Of a stretch of 64,000 nucleotides of DNA, positions 16,197 through 23,826 are shown one piece after another (within the stretch, counting starts at the first letter, position 1; each line of letters opens with the position of its first letter). The DNA is taken from contig NZ_JAHCSG010000001.1 of NCBI RefSeq assembly GCF_018474015.1, forward strand, positions 558,001 through 622,000. The letters run 5' to 3'. This DNA is from Williamsia sp. CHRR-6 (GTDB lineage: Bacteria > Actinomycetota > Actinomycetes > Mycobacteriales > Mycobacteriaceae). The notes under the pieces were generated by a model. The model did not search any database. It was not told the origin of the DNA and saw only the letters and a list, made by a program, of their open reading frames with translations. The translations under genes and the position numbers were made by a program.

Positions 16197-17507
16197 TCAC
16201 GCCGCCTGACTGGACCTCTCACGGTGGCCACCGACGAGGGGCGTCAGTGTCCGCAGCCCGCGCCGACGACGGTCACGCACGTTTGCGATGGCGGTACGCA
16301 GACCCCGGCGGCGACCCGTTCGGGGGTCGATCGTCGCGGCGATCCCGCTGGTGCCGGTCTCGAAACGACGCTCGGAGGCGGTCTCGGGGGCATCGTCGGA
16401 TGACGCCTTCAGGTACTTGTCGGGCAGCGAGAGCTTGGCGATGGTGCGCCACGCCTTGGCGTACTGGAGCAGGAACGGACCGGTCGTATAGGGCAGATCG
16501 TATTCGTCACACAGTGCGCGCACCCGCACCGAGATCTCGCGCAGCCGGTTGCTGGGCAGATCCGGGAAGAGGTGATGTTCGATCTGGTAGCACAGGTTGC
16601 CGCTCATGAACTCCATGGGGAAACCCGCGTGGAAGTTGGCGCTGCCCAACATCTGACGCAGGTACCACTGCGCCTGCGACTCGCTGTCGACGTCCTGGCG
16701 GGTGAACTTCTCGGCCCCATCGGGAAAGTGTCCACAGAAGATGATCGCGTTGCTCCACACGTTGCGGATCACGTTTGCCATGATCATCGCGGTGAACGCC
16801 GCGCGCGCACCCTCGGTCGATCGGGTCGCCACACCGGCGGCCGCAGGCGACAGCACGTAGTCCTTGACCATCTGCTTGCCGACCTTCTCCAGGACCACCG
16901 CCGACTTGGCCTTGAACTCGTCTCGATCGACCTTGCCGCGCACTGCCTTGCCCAGCTCGAGGTGCTGCACGGCCACGCCGTACTCGAACGCGGCGGCCAG
17001 CAGCGTGTTGTAGACCAGGTTGCCCAGGTAGAACGGGTGCCAGCGCTGGTCGCGGGTGACGCGCAGCAGGCCGTAGCCCACGTCGTCGTCCATCCCGAGA
17101 ACGTTGGTGTACTTGTGGTGGATGTAGTTGTGAGTCTGCTTCCAGTGCTCGGACGGATCGGTGTTGTCCCATTCCCAGCTGGAGGAGTGCACCTCGGGAT
17201 CGTTCATCCAGTCCCACTGGCCGTGCATGACGTTGTGGCCGAGTTCCATGTTCTCGACGATCTTCGAGACTCCGAGCGCCGATGCGCCGAGCCACCACAG
17301 CCCGCGCTTGCGGGAGCCGAAGGTGATCAGGCTGCGACCGGCGAACTCGAGTCCACGCTGGAAGCGGATGGCGTTGCGGATGTAGCGGGCGTCGCGCTCT
17401 CCGCGTGACGCCTCGATGTCGCTGCGGATCTCGTCGAGCTTGCGCCCGAGCTCGGCGACGTCTGCGTCTGTCAGATGTGCATATTCGGGAATGCTGTGGA
17501 TCGCCAC
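16197..17507 (-). CDS. Membrane fatty-acid (acyl-CoA) desaturase, DesA3/linoleoyl-CoA type, copy B
   Basis: This 436-residue protein is a paralogue of the following gene. Shared blocks include ELGHNVMHGQWDWMNDPEVH, CGHFPDGAEKFT and QIEHHLFPDLPSNR, so both keep all three histidine boxes and look active. It differs by an insertion of about 13 residues in the segment TRSTEGARAAF, and by a different C-terminus. The GTG at 17507 (VAIHSIPEYAHLTDADVAEL) has a GGAGGG site and aligns with copy A. The upstream ORF extension to 17867 runs through the repeat array and is non-coding. Tandem duplication is the simplest origin. Confidence 0.9.
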   Translation of the reverse strand: MAIHSIPEYAHLTDADVAELGRKLDEIRSDIEASRGERDARYIRNAIRFQRGLEFAGRSLITFGSRKRGLWWLGASALGVSKIVENMELGHNVMHGQWDWMNDPEVHSSSWEWDNTDPSEHWKQTHNYIHHKYTNVLGMDDDVGYGLLRVTRDQRWHPFYLGNLVYNTLLAAAFEYGVAVQHLELGKAVRGKVDRDEFKAKSAVVLEKVGKQMVKDYVLSPAAAGVATRSTEGARAAFTAMIMANVIRNVWSNAIIFCGHFPDGAEKFTRQDVDSESQAQWYLRQMLGSANFHAGFPMEFMSGNLCYQIEHHLFPDLPSNRLREISVRVRALCDEYDLPYTTGPFLLQYAKAWRTIAKLSLPDKYLKASSDDAPETASERRFETGTSGIAATIDPRTGRRRGLRTAIANVRDRRRRGLRTLTPLVGGHRERSSQAA

Positions 17508-17539
17508 GGGCACCCTCCGTTCCTCGTTGCCCAACCTAT

Positions 17540-17557
17540 ACCTACGTAGCCGTAGGT
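17540..17557. promoter_or_regulatory. Candidate TetR-type operator upstream of desaturase copy B
   Basis: ACCTACG-TAGC-CGTAGGT is a perfect 7-4-7 dyad, 33 bases upstream of the copy B start codon. A third half-site, CCGTAGGT, repeats at 17565-17572, and a partial AACCTA half-site lies at 17533-17538. Such dyads are typical of TetR-family repressors of lipid genes. The regulator is not identified. Confidence 0.55.
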
Positions 17558-17634
17558 TACGCACCCGTAGGTCGCCCTGTCCACCACGTGGCGACGTGAG
17601 TGTTTCGACACCCGCGCGATCGCCTCGCACCATC

Positions 17635-17766
17635 CCGGTCCGTTCGCACGGTTCCGGTCCGTTCGCACGGTGCCGGTCCGTTCGCACGGTGCATGCGCCG
17701 TGCGAACGATCACCAACCATGCGAACTGGCGTCAGGAGTGCGAACGGTCGACAACCATGCGAACGG
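17635..17766. repeat. Clustered GTTCGCAC / GTGCGAAC repeats
   Basis: The 18-bp unit CCGGTCCGTTCGCACGGT occurs three times at 17635-17652, 17654-17671 and 17673-17690, a period of 19 bases. It is followed by four copies of the inverted core [A/G]TGCGAAC near 17700, 17719, 17739 and 17757. The last direct unit and the first inverted core form an 11-bp stem (CGTTCGCACGG / CCGTGCGAACG). There are no unique spacers of constant length, so this is not CRISPR. The array fills the gap between two minus-strand genes. Confidence 0.85.
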
Positions 17767-17769
17767 CAA

Positions 17770-18297
17770 CTAGAGCAGTTCGAGCAGGAACGGCAGTTCC
17801 TGGGTGGCGTACCAGCCGAGGTCGTGATCGTCGACGTCACCGACCGCGAGTTCGGCTTCCTCGTCACCGAGATCGGCCTCGTCGATCACGGCCACCGCGG
17901 CGCTCACGAACGGTTCGGCGTCGCGCAGGTCGACGTGCACCGACGCGATCGCCTCCAGTGGCACCGCCGGGTCGACCCGCACCACGGCGGTGTCGAGATC
18001 AGGACGCAGGGTCGCGTCGAGATCGGCCGCCACCACCACCCGCCGCGCCGGCAGAACGGGCGACTCCGATCCGGACTCCGACTCCGATCCGGACTCGAGC
18101 TCGGCGGCCAGCAGTCGCAGCGAGGCACGCGCCGCCTCCCGCATCGCTGCCTCCGCGAGTTCCTCGTCGTCGCCGGAGGTGTAGTGCTCCCGGAGCGCGG
18201 GGGTCAACGCGAAACCCGTTCCCCCGACCGCATCGAACTGGCCGGTGTCGTTGAGTCGCATCAGCATCGCCAGCGTGGCCGGCAGGTAGACCCTCAC
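17770..18297 (-). CDS. Conserved hypothetical protein (Rv3231c-like)
   Basis: This 175-residue protein of unknown function begins VRVYLPATLAMLMRL, the conserved N-terminus of the Rv3231c family. A helical segment rich in Glu and Ala (DDEELAEAAMREAARASLRL) is followed by an acidic Ser/Glu repeat linker (ESGSESESGSES) and a beta-rich second half. The GTG at 18297 is preferred, since AGGAG lies about nine bases before it; another GTG at 18303 is possible. The longer frame to 18519 overlaps the acyltransferase gene in another frame and is rejected. It is likely co-transcribed with the acyltransferase, 25 bases upstream. Confidence 0.8.
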   Translation of the reverse strand: MRVYLPATLAMLMRLNDTGQFDAVGGTGFALTPALREHYTSGDDEELAEAAMREAARASLRLLAAELESGSESESGSESPVLPARRVVVAADLDATLRPDLDTAVVRVDPAVPLEAIASVHVDLRDAEPFVSAAVAVIDEADLGDEEAELAVGDVDDHDLGWYATQELPFLLELL

Positions 18298-18322
18298 GTG
18301 CACTCTCTCCTCATCACATCTC

Positions 18323-19735
18323 TCAGGGCAGCCGGTCGAGCAACTCGTCGAACGACTCCGCGAGGAACTCCGGCATCGCACCGAGGTCCCACATGATGTC
18401 GCGGTCGCCGTTGAAAGCGAAGCACACCGCGCTGTCGTAGGACGTGAGCCCGACGGCCAAGGCACGGTTGGGCACCAGGGTGGGCACCGGGTAGATCGCC
18501 GAGATGCGATGTCCGGCAAGATATTGCGCCGCGCCAGGACCGCGCGCGATGCTGACCGGGAGATTGAACGAACGCCCCGACATGGTGGCGGCCGCCCGTG
18601 AACTCATCGCGTGGAAGGTGGCAGGCCCCACCTCGGGCAGCCACGACCGTGCACCCATCGACACCCGACGGGTGGAATGGGCGTGCCGTTCGGTGAGATG
18701 GGCGACCTGCGACAATCGCACCGTCGGATTCGGTTCTCCGACAGGCAGGTCGGTGACGAACCCACGTAGCCCCTCGGCCATCCATTCGGCGTCGCTGGTC
18801 AACTCGTCGAAGCGCCCGTCGTCGGGAAACGCGCTCAGCGGGATCATGGCGCGCACCGTGGCGTCGGAGTCCAGCGCCACGTCACGGGCCAACAACCAGC
18901 GTCGCAACGCTCCGGCGATCACCGCGAGCACGACATCGTTGACCGCGCAGTCGAACTCGCGCGCGATCCGGGCGCACCGCTGCGCCGGCACCGAGGCCGT
19001 CGTGAACCGTCGGCTGCCGCTGGTCGATCCGTTGAGCGGACTGTCGGGAGCGCCGTCGGCCAACTGCAGCATCGACCCGATGCGCCGGATGGACCCGGTC
19101 ACCACCGACCCGAGCGCGGTGACCGGCGCCGACACCGCCCGTGCGGTGTCCAACAGCTCCCACGGCCGGGTCACGGCCTCGGTCAGCGCGCCCACCACCA
19201 GCTCGGCTCCACTGGGTGCGCGGGCGGGCAACCACAGGTCTTCGGGCATGGTCTCGGCGGTGGCGTCGTCGTCGAGGATCACCTGGTTGATCTCCAGCGC
19301 TGCGCGGCCGTCCACCAGTGCCCGATGGGTCTTGGTCAACAGGGCCATCCGGTTGCCGGCCAGCCCCTCGACCAGATACATCTCCCACAGCGGCCGGTGC
19401 CGGTCGAGCGGGCGCGACATCAGCCGCGCCACGAGGTCGTTGAGCTGATCGTCGGTGCCGGGTTCGGGTAGTGCAGATCGGCGCACGTGATAAGTGATGT
19501 CGAAGTCCTGGTCATCGACCCACACCGGTCGGCCCAGCCCAAGGGTGACCTCCCGGATGCGGCGCCGATACCGCGGCACCAGCGCGAGTCGACTCTCCAC
19601 GCTCGCCAGCAGACGCTCGTACCTCAGGCGTTGCTCGCCGGGCTCGATCATCAGCAGCGACCCCAGGTGCGTGGTCGATCCCTGCTCGTCGCGGTAGTAG
19701 AACGCAGCGTCCTCTGGTGACAGCCGGTTCACCAC
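18323..19735 (-). CDS. WS/DGAT-family acyltransferase with altered catalytic motif
   Basis: The 470-residue protein has the full length and domain pair of wax ester synthase/acyl-CoA:diacylglycerol acyltransferases, which make triacylglycerol or wax storage lipid at the membrane. The N-terminal LSPEDAAFYY, the middle NDVVLAVIAGALRRWL and the C-terminal SNVPG-like region replaced by VSIARGPGA are recognisable. The HHxxxDG motif reads HRALVDG at residues 137-143, so the second histidine, the presumed catalytic base, is Arg138. The GTG at 19735 is chosen because the preceding frame does not look coding. It is the counterpart of the Rv3233c-Rv3234c region. Confidence 0.88.
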   Translation of the reverse strand: MVNRLSPEDAAFYYRDEQGSTTHLGSLLMIEPGEQRLRYERLLASVESRLALVPRYRRRIREVTLGLGRPVWVDDQDFDITYHVRRSALPEPGTDDQLNDLVARLMSRPLDRHRPLWEMYLVEGLAGNRMALLTKTHRALVDGRAALEINQVILDDDATAETMPEDLWLPARAPSGAELVVGALTEAVTRPWELLDTARAVSAPVTALGSVVTGSIRRIGSMLQLADGAPDSPLNGSTSGSRRFTTASVPAQRCARIAREFDCAVNDVVLAVIAGALRRWLLARDVALDSDATVRAMIPLSAFPDDGRFDELTSDAEWMAEGLRGFVTDLPVGEPNPTVRLSQVAHLTERHAHSTRRVSMGARSWLPEVGPATFHAMSSRAAATMSGRSFNLPVSIARGPGAAQYLAGHRISAIYPVPTLVPNRALAVGLTSYDSAVCFAFNGDRDIMWDLGAMPEFLAESFDELLDRLP

Positions 19736-19879
19736 AGCACAGCCCGCCGTCCCGACGCCCCGGTGCGGTCGGTGCTGCAGATGTCGTCGGGCACGAGTGC
19801 GATCGTAGGCCAACGACCGCGCTGACATGGGCGGTCACGACGACGGAGTTGCCGCGACCGCGACGCGCCTGAGGTGTTT

Positions 19880-19921
19880 TTGATGGGTTGAGCACGTTGA
19901 TCGACGGCGCGAACCCATCAA
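19880..19921. promoter_or_regulatory. Long-spaced inverted repeat upstream of iolG
   Basis: TTGATGGGTT (19880-19889) and AACCCATCAA (19912-19921) are perfect 10-bp arms separated by 22 bases. The pair is 86 bases upstream of the iolG start and in the shared intergenic region with the WS/DGAT gene. It may be a pair of half-operators for the LacI-type or GntR-type regulator, or an RNA hairpin in the iolG leader. Confidence 0.5.
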
Positions 19922-20007
19922 GACTGGTGACATCCGAACGACCATCGGTGCCACGTCGGGCGATCGACACAGGCCACGGATGCGGCTGCGGCCGAGACAG
20001 GGGTGAC

Positions 20008-21015
20008 ATGGGCGTCGCGCTCGGGGTGATCGGGCTGGGCCGCATCGGGGCCTTCCACGCGCACACGCTGACCGAACTGCCCGGCGTGGACCGGCTCGTG
20101 GTGTTCGACGAGCGGCCCGAGGTGACCGAACGGGTGGCCGGCGAACTCGCGGCGAGCTCGGCGCCCTCGGTGGCGGCCCTGCTCGACAGCGACATCGACG
20201 GGGTGGTGGTGGCCGCCGCCACCCCGGCGCACTCGGAGTTGGTGGTGGCCGCAGTCGGTCGGGGGCTGCCGACGTTCTGCGAGAAGCCGATCGCGGCGAC
20301 CGCAGCCCAGAGTGCCGCCACCGCAGCCACGGTGACGGCGAGCGGGGTGGCGGTCCAGGTGGGATATCAGCGCCGCTTCGACTCCGCGTTCGCCGCCGCG
20401 CGCGCCGCTGTCGAGGCCGGTGAGCTGGGCTGGCTGCACACCGTGCGCTCCACGACCATGGATCCCAGTCCGCCGCCGATGTCCTACATCGCGGGGTCGG
20501 GCGGGATCTTCCGCGACTGCGCCGTCCACGACTTCGACGCGCTGCGCTGGATCACCGGCCAGGAGCCGGTCTCGGTCTTCGCCGTCGGCGCCAACCAGGG
20601 CGACCCCGGGTTCGCCGCGGCCGACGACGTCGACACCGCTGCGGTGGTGGTCACCATGTCCGGCGGAACCCTGGGGCTGATCTCGAATGCCCGCTACAAC
20701 GGGCGCGGGTACGACGCGCGTCTGGAGGTGCACGGCGATCGTGACGCAGTGGTGGCCGGATGGGACTGCGGGATCCCGGTGCGAAACACCCATCCGCACA
20801 GCACCTTTCCGACAGGGCCCAGCCACGACTTCTTCATGGATCGGTTTCTCGACGCGTACCGAACCGAGCTGGCGGTGTTCTGTGACGTGGTGACCGGAGC
20901 CGCCGAGTCGCCATGCACCGTCGCCGACGCGGTGGAGGTGGCCTGGATCGCCGAGGCGGCCACCCTGTCTCGCAAGCAGAGTCGCCCGGTCGCCATCGCC
21001 GAGGTACGCCGGTGA
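20008..21015 (+). CDS. iolG: Inositol 2-dehydrogenase-like oxidoreductase (Gfo/Idh/MocA)
   Basis: IolG oxidises myo-inositol to 2-keto-myo-inositol (scyllo-inosose) with NAD. The 335-residue protein has the Rossmann motif GVIGLGRIGAFHA at residues 5-17 and the family signature CEKPIA near residue 92. The C-terminal Gfo/Idh/MocA domain contains the segment SGGIFRDCAVHDFDALRWI, with catalytic-type Asp and His. The ATG at 20008 follows a GGGTG site and directly precedes MGVALGVIGLG; the upstream extension is ignored. The GTGA overlap with the next gene and the surrounding iol genes support the inositol substrate. Confidence 0.9.
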   Translation: MGVALGVIGLGRIGAFHAHTLTELPGVDRLVVFDERPEVTERVAGELAASSAPSVAALLDSDIDGVVVAAATPAHSELVVAAVGRGLPTFCEKPIAATAAQSAATAATVTASGVAVQVGYQRRFDSAFAAARAAVEAGELGWLHTVRSTTMDPSPPPMSYIAGSGGIFRDCAVHDFDALRWITGQEPVSVFAVGANQGDPGFAAADDVDTAAVVVTMSGGTLGLISNARYNGRGYDARLEVHGDRDAVVAGWDCGIPVRNTHPHSTFPTGPSHDFFMDRFLDAYRTELAVFCDVVTGAAESPCTVADAVEVAWIAEAATLSRKQSRPVAIAEVRR

Positions 21016-21914
21016 CCATCCCGACCGTGTCAGCGTCGGCGTGGACACCGCCGGCTGGGACAACTCCGGCAGAGCTACGGCTGGCCGGGGCTCCCATCTC
21101 GTGGGGCATCTGCGAGGTGCCTGGGTGGGGACATCAGCTCACCGCGCAGCGGGTGCTGCGTGAGCTCGGCTCGGTCGGCCTCAGGGCGGCCGAGTTCGGC
21201 CCCGACGGTTTTCTGTGTCCAGTTGCCATGGTGGCCAACGGCATCACCCCGGTGGGCGGGTTCGCACCGGTGGTGGCCCACCGAGACGACCACGATCCCC
21301 TCGAGGCGCTGGCGCCGCAGATCGCTGCGTTCGCCGCGTGCGGGGCCGACGTCCTGGTGGTCGCCGCGGTCAGTGGCTGCGACGGCTACGACCAGCAACC
21401 CGTGCTCGACGATGCAGGCGCCGCGACGTTGGTGAACAACCTCGATCGCATCGATGCCGCCGCGGCGCAGGCCGGTGTCCGTGCGGTCCTGCATCCGCAT
21501 GTGGGCACCATGATCGAGACCACCGGCCAGGTGCAGCAGGTGCTGGACGGGTCGCGGATCGGATTGTGTCTGGACACCGGGCATCTGATGATCGGCGGCA
21601 CCGATCCGATCGACCTGCTCGATTCCGCGGCGCATCGCATCGCCCATGTTCACCTCAAGGACGTCGACGCCGCAGTGCTGGCCCGGGTCCGCAGCGGCGA
21701 GTTGACCTACACCGACGGGGTCCGGGCAGGGATGTACCGGCCGGTCGGGCACGGAGACGTCGACATCGCCGGGGTGGTGGCGCGGCTGCGGGCGGCCGGG
21801 TACGCGGGATGGTGGGTGCTGGAACAGGACACCATCCTCGCCGGCGAACCCGACGGGCCCGGACCGGTGACCGACGTGGCCCGTAGCGTGAACTTCCTGC
21901 GCGCCCTGCCCTGA
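21012..21914 (+). CDS. iolE: Inosose dehydratase-like TIM-barrel enzyme
   Basis: The 300-residue protein is a sugar-phosphate isomerase/epimerase-type TIM barrel. In the inositol pathway IolE dehydrates 2-keto-myo-inositol to 3D-(3,5/4)-trihydroxycyclohexane-1,2-dione. Visible features are APISWGICEVPGWGHQ near residue 20, metal-site segments LHPHVGTMIE and CLDTGHLMIGG, HVHLKDVDA, and a closing GHGDVDI...WVLEQD stretch. The GTG at 21012 overlaps the iolG stop (GTGA). IolI (2-keto-myo-inositol isomerase) has the same fold, so IolE is favoured by context rather than proven. Confidence 0.8.
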   Translation: MTIPTVSASAWTPPAGTTPAELRLAGAPISWGICEVPGWGHQLTAQRVLRELGSVGLRAAEFGPDGFLCPVAMVANGITPVGGFAPVVAHRDDHDPLEALAPQIAAFAACGADVLVVAAVSGCDGYDQQPVLDDAGAATLVNNLDRIDAAAAQAGVRAVLHPHVGTMIETTGQVQQVLDGSRIGLCLDTGHLMIGGTDPIDLLDSAAHRIAHVHLKDVDAAVLARVRSGELTYTDGVRAGMYRPVGHGDVDIAGVVARLRAAGYAGWWVLEQDTILAGEPDGPGPVTDVARSVNFLRALP

Positions 21915-21933
21915 TCGGCTCACACTGGCCGCC

Positions 21934-22953
21934 ATGCCCCATCCGTATCCGATCCGCGAGATCGCCCGACAGGCCGGGGTGAGCCAGGCAACCGTCGACC
22001 GCGTGCTGCATGGACGTCCTGGCGTGCGGGCAGGCACCGTCTTGCGCGTCGAGCAGGCCATCACCGACCTCGACCGCCAGCGGTCGGCGCTGGCGCTGTC
22101 CGGGCGCAACTTCATCATCGACGTGGTGATGGATGCGCCGAAACGCTTCTCCACCATGGTTCGTCGCGCGTTGGAGGCCGAACTGCCGGGACTGCGGCCT
22201 GCGGTCATGCGCGCCCGTTTCGAACTGCATGACCGCTGGACGGTCGGCGAGATGGTGGCCGTCCTGAACTCGATCGCCCGGCGCGGAAGCAGCGGGGTCC
22301 TGCTCAAGGCACCAGATGTCCCCGAGGTGGCCGAAGCGATCAACCGACTCACCGCCGCGCGGGTCCCGGTGCTCACCGTGGCCACCGATGTCCCCGCCAG
22401 CACCCGCATCGCCTACGTGGGAATCGACGACCGTGCGGCCGGCGCCACCGCGGCGTATCTGATGCATCATCTGTTGCGCGGCAGCGACGCTCGTGTACTG
22501 GTGCTGACCACCCGCGACTTCTTTCGCAACGAGGAGGAACGCGAGATGGGGTTCCGTGCGGCGATGCGCGGCTACGACACCGAGCGCCGCATCGTCGAAC
22601 TGTCCGACACCGGCGGGTTCGACGACGCCAGTCGCTTGGTGGTCGGTGCTGCGCTGCGTGCCGATCCCCTACTGCGGGCGGCGTATTCGATCGGCGGCGG
22701 CAACACCGGCATCGCCGCAGCATTCGCCGACGCCGACCGCACCTGCGAGGCGTTCATCGGCCACGACCTCGGCGAGCAGAACGTGGCGCTGCTGCGCTCG
22801 GGGGCGATGACCGCTGTGCTGCACCATGATCTGCGCGCCGACATGCGCGCGGCCACCCGATCGATCATGGCCCACCACGGGGCGCTGCCCGGTCCGGTGT
22901 CGGTGCCACGGTCGGCGATCGCGGTCATCACCCCACACAACGTGCCGGGTTGA
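21934..22953 (+). CDS. LacI-family transcriptional regulator
   Basis: The 339-residue regulator starts with a helix-turn-helix (IREIARQAGVSQATVDRVLH, residues 7-26) of the LacI type. The ligand domain resembles periplasmic sugar-binding proteins (residues 60-330), with the segment RIAYVGIDDRAAGATAAYLM. It lies 19 bases after iolE and is probably in that operon. The convergent ABC transporter gene reads into its end. It likely senses inositol, an inositol isomer or a pathway intermediate and controls import. That is inferred from context; the operator is not known. Confidence 0.9.
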   Translation: MPHPYPIREIARQAGVSQATVDRVLHGRPGVRAGTVLRVEQAITDLDRQRSALALSGRNFIIDVVMDAPKRFSTMVRRALEAELPGLRPAVMRARFELHDRWTVGEMVAVLNSIARRGSSGVLLKAPDVPEVAEAINRLTAARVPVLTVATDVPASTRIAYVGIDDRAAGATAAYLMHHLLRGSDARVLVLTTRDFFRNEEEREMGFRAAMRGYDTERRIVELSDTGGFDDASRLVVGAALRADPLLRAAYSIGGGNTGIAAAFADADRTCEAFIGHDLGEQNVALLRSGAMTAVLHHDLRADMRAATRSIMAHHGALPGPVSVPRSAIAVITPHNVPG

Positions 22954-23794
22954 TCACCGCGCGCGGCGCCGCCCGTCGCAATTCGTGTCCGAGCGCTTCG
23001 AGTTCGGCACCGCCGGCCATCTGCCGGGTCAGCTCGTCGAGATCGATCTCGTCGTATCGGCAATCGAGTTGTTGGCGGCCACGATTGAGCAGCACGAAGT
23101 GATCCCCGACGAGGTGGGCATGGTGCGGGTTGTGGGTGATGAACACGACCCCGAAACCGCGCGCCTTGGCGGCCGCGACGTATCTCAGCACCATGCCCGA
23201 CTGTTTGACCCCGAGCGCTGCGGTCGGCTCGTCGAGGATGAGCACCCGGGCCCCGAAGTAGATGGCCCGGGCGATGGCCACACACTGTCGCTGCCCACCA
23301 GAGAGCGATCCGATGGGCGCGTCCACGTCAGGCAGGTCGATGCCCATCTTGCGCAGTTCGGACAGGGTGCGGGTGCGCATGGTGGCGGTGTCGAGCGATC
23401 GCAACACCCCCGATCTCAGTTCCTGACCGAGAAAGAAGTTGCGCCACACCGGCATCAGGTTCACCACGGCGAGGTCCTGGTAGACCGTGGCGATACCCTT
23501 GGCCAGCGCGTCCTTGGGTGAGGAGAACCGCACCACCTCGCCGTCGACCAACATCTGCCCGTCGCTGGGCTGGTGCAGCCCGGCCATGATCTTGATGAGC
23601 GTGGACTTGCCTGCGCCGTTGTCACCGAGCACGCCGGTCACCTCACCGGCGCAGACCCGAAGGTTGATGTCGGACAGGGCGGTGATGTTGCCGTACCGCT
23701 TGCCCACATGGCGCAACTCGATCAGCGCAACCGCCTCCGGGGAGCGGTCAGATGGCGCCGACGCGGTAGCCGGCTGGGGATCGGGGGTGCTCAT
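22928..23794 (-). CDS. Sugar ABC importer ATP-binding protein (single NBD, FrcA-like)
   Basis: This 288-residue ATPase powers the adjacent permease. It has Walker A GDNGAGKST near residues 55-63, the signature LSGGQRQ near 160 and Walker B LILDEPTAALG near 180. Many carbohydrate uptake class 2 ATPases carry two NBDs (about 500 residues); this one has a single NBD, as in fructose (Frc) transporters. The ATG at 23794 begins MSTPDPQPATASAP. Its stop lies inside the last codons of the LacI gene, so the two convergent genes overlap by 26 bases. It is downstream of the permease with 32 bases between. Confidence 0.93.
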   Translation of the reverse strand: MSTPDPQPATASAPSDRSPEAVALIELRHVGKRYGNITALSDINLRVCAGEVTGVLGDNGAGKSTLIKIMAGLHQPSDGQMLVDGEVVRFSSPKDALAKGIATVYQDLAVVNLMPVWRNFFLGQELRSGVLRSLDTATMRTRTLSELRKMGIDLPDVDAPIGSLSGGQRQCVAIARAIYFGARVLILDEPTAALGVKQSGMVLRYVAAAKARGFGVVFITHNPHHAHLVGDHFVLLNRGRQQLDCRYDEIDLDELTRQMAGGAELEALGHELRRAAPRAVINPARCVG

Positions 23795-23826
23795 GGACAC
23801 ATCGCTTTCATACCTCGACCGTTCGG

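Noticed and set aside
17635-17766. Possible CRISPR array in the GTTCGCAC repeats
   Set aside because: Units are 18 bp with one-base gaps and mixed orientation, without unique spacers and with no cas genes in the window.
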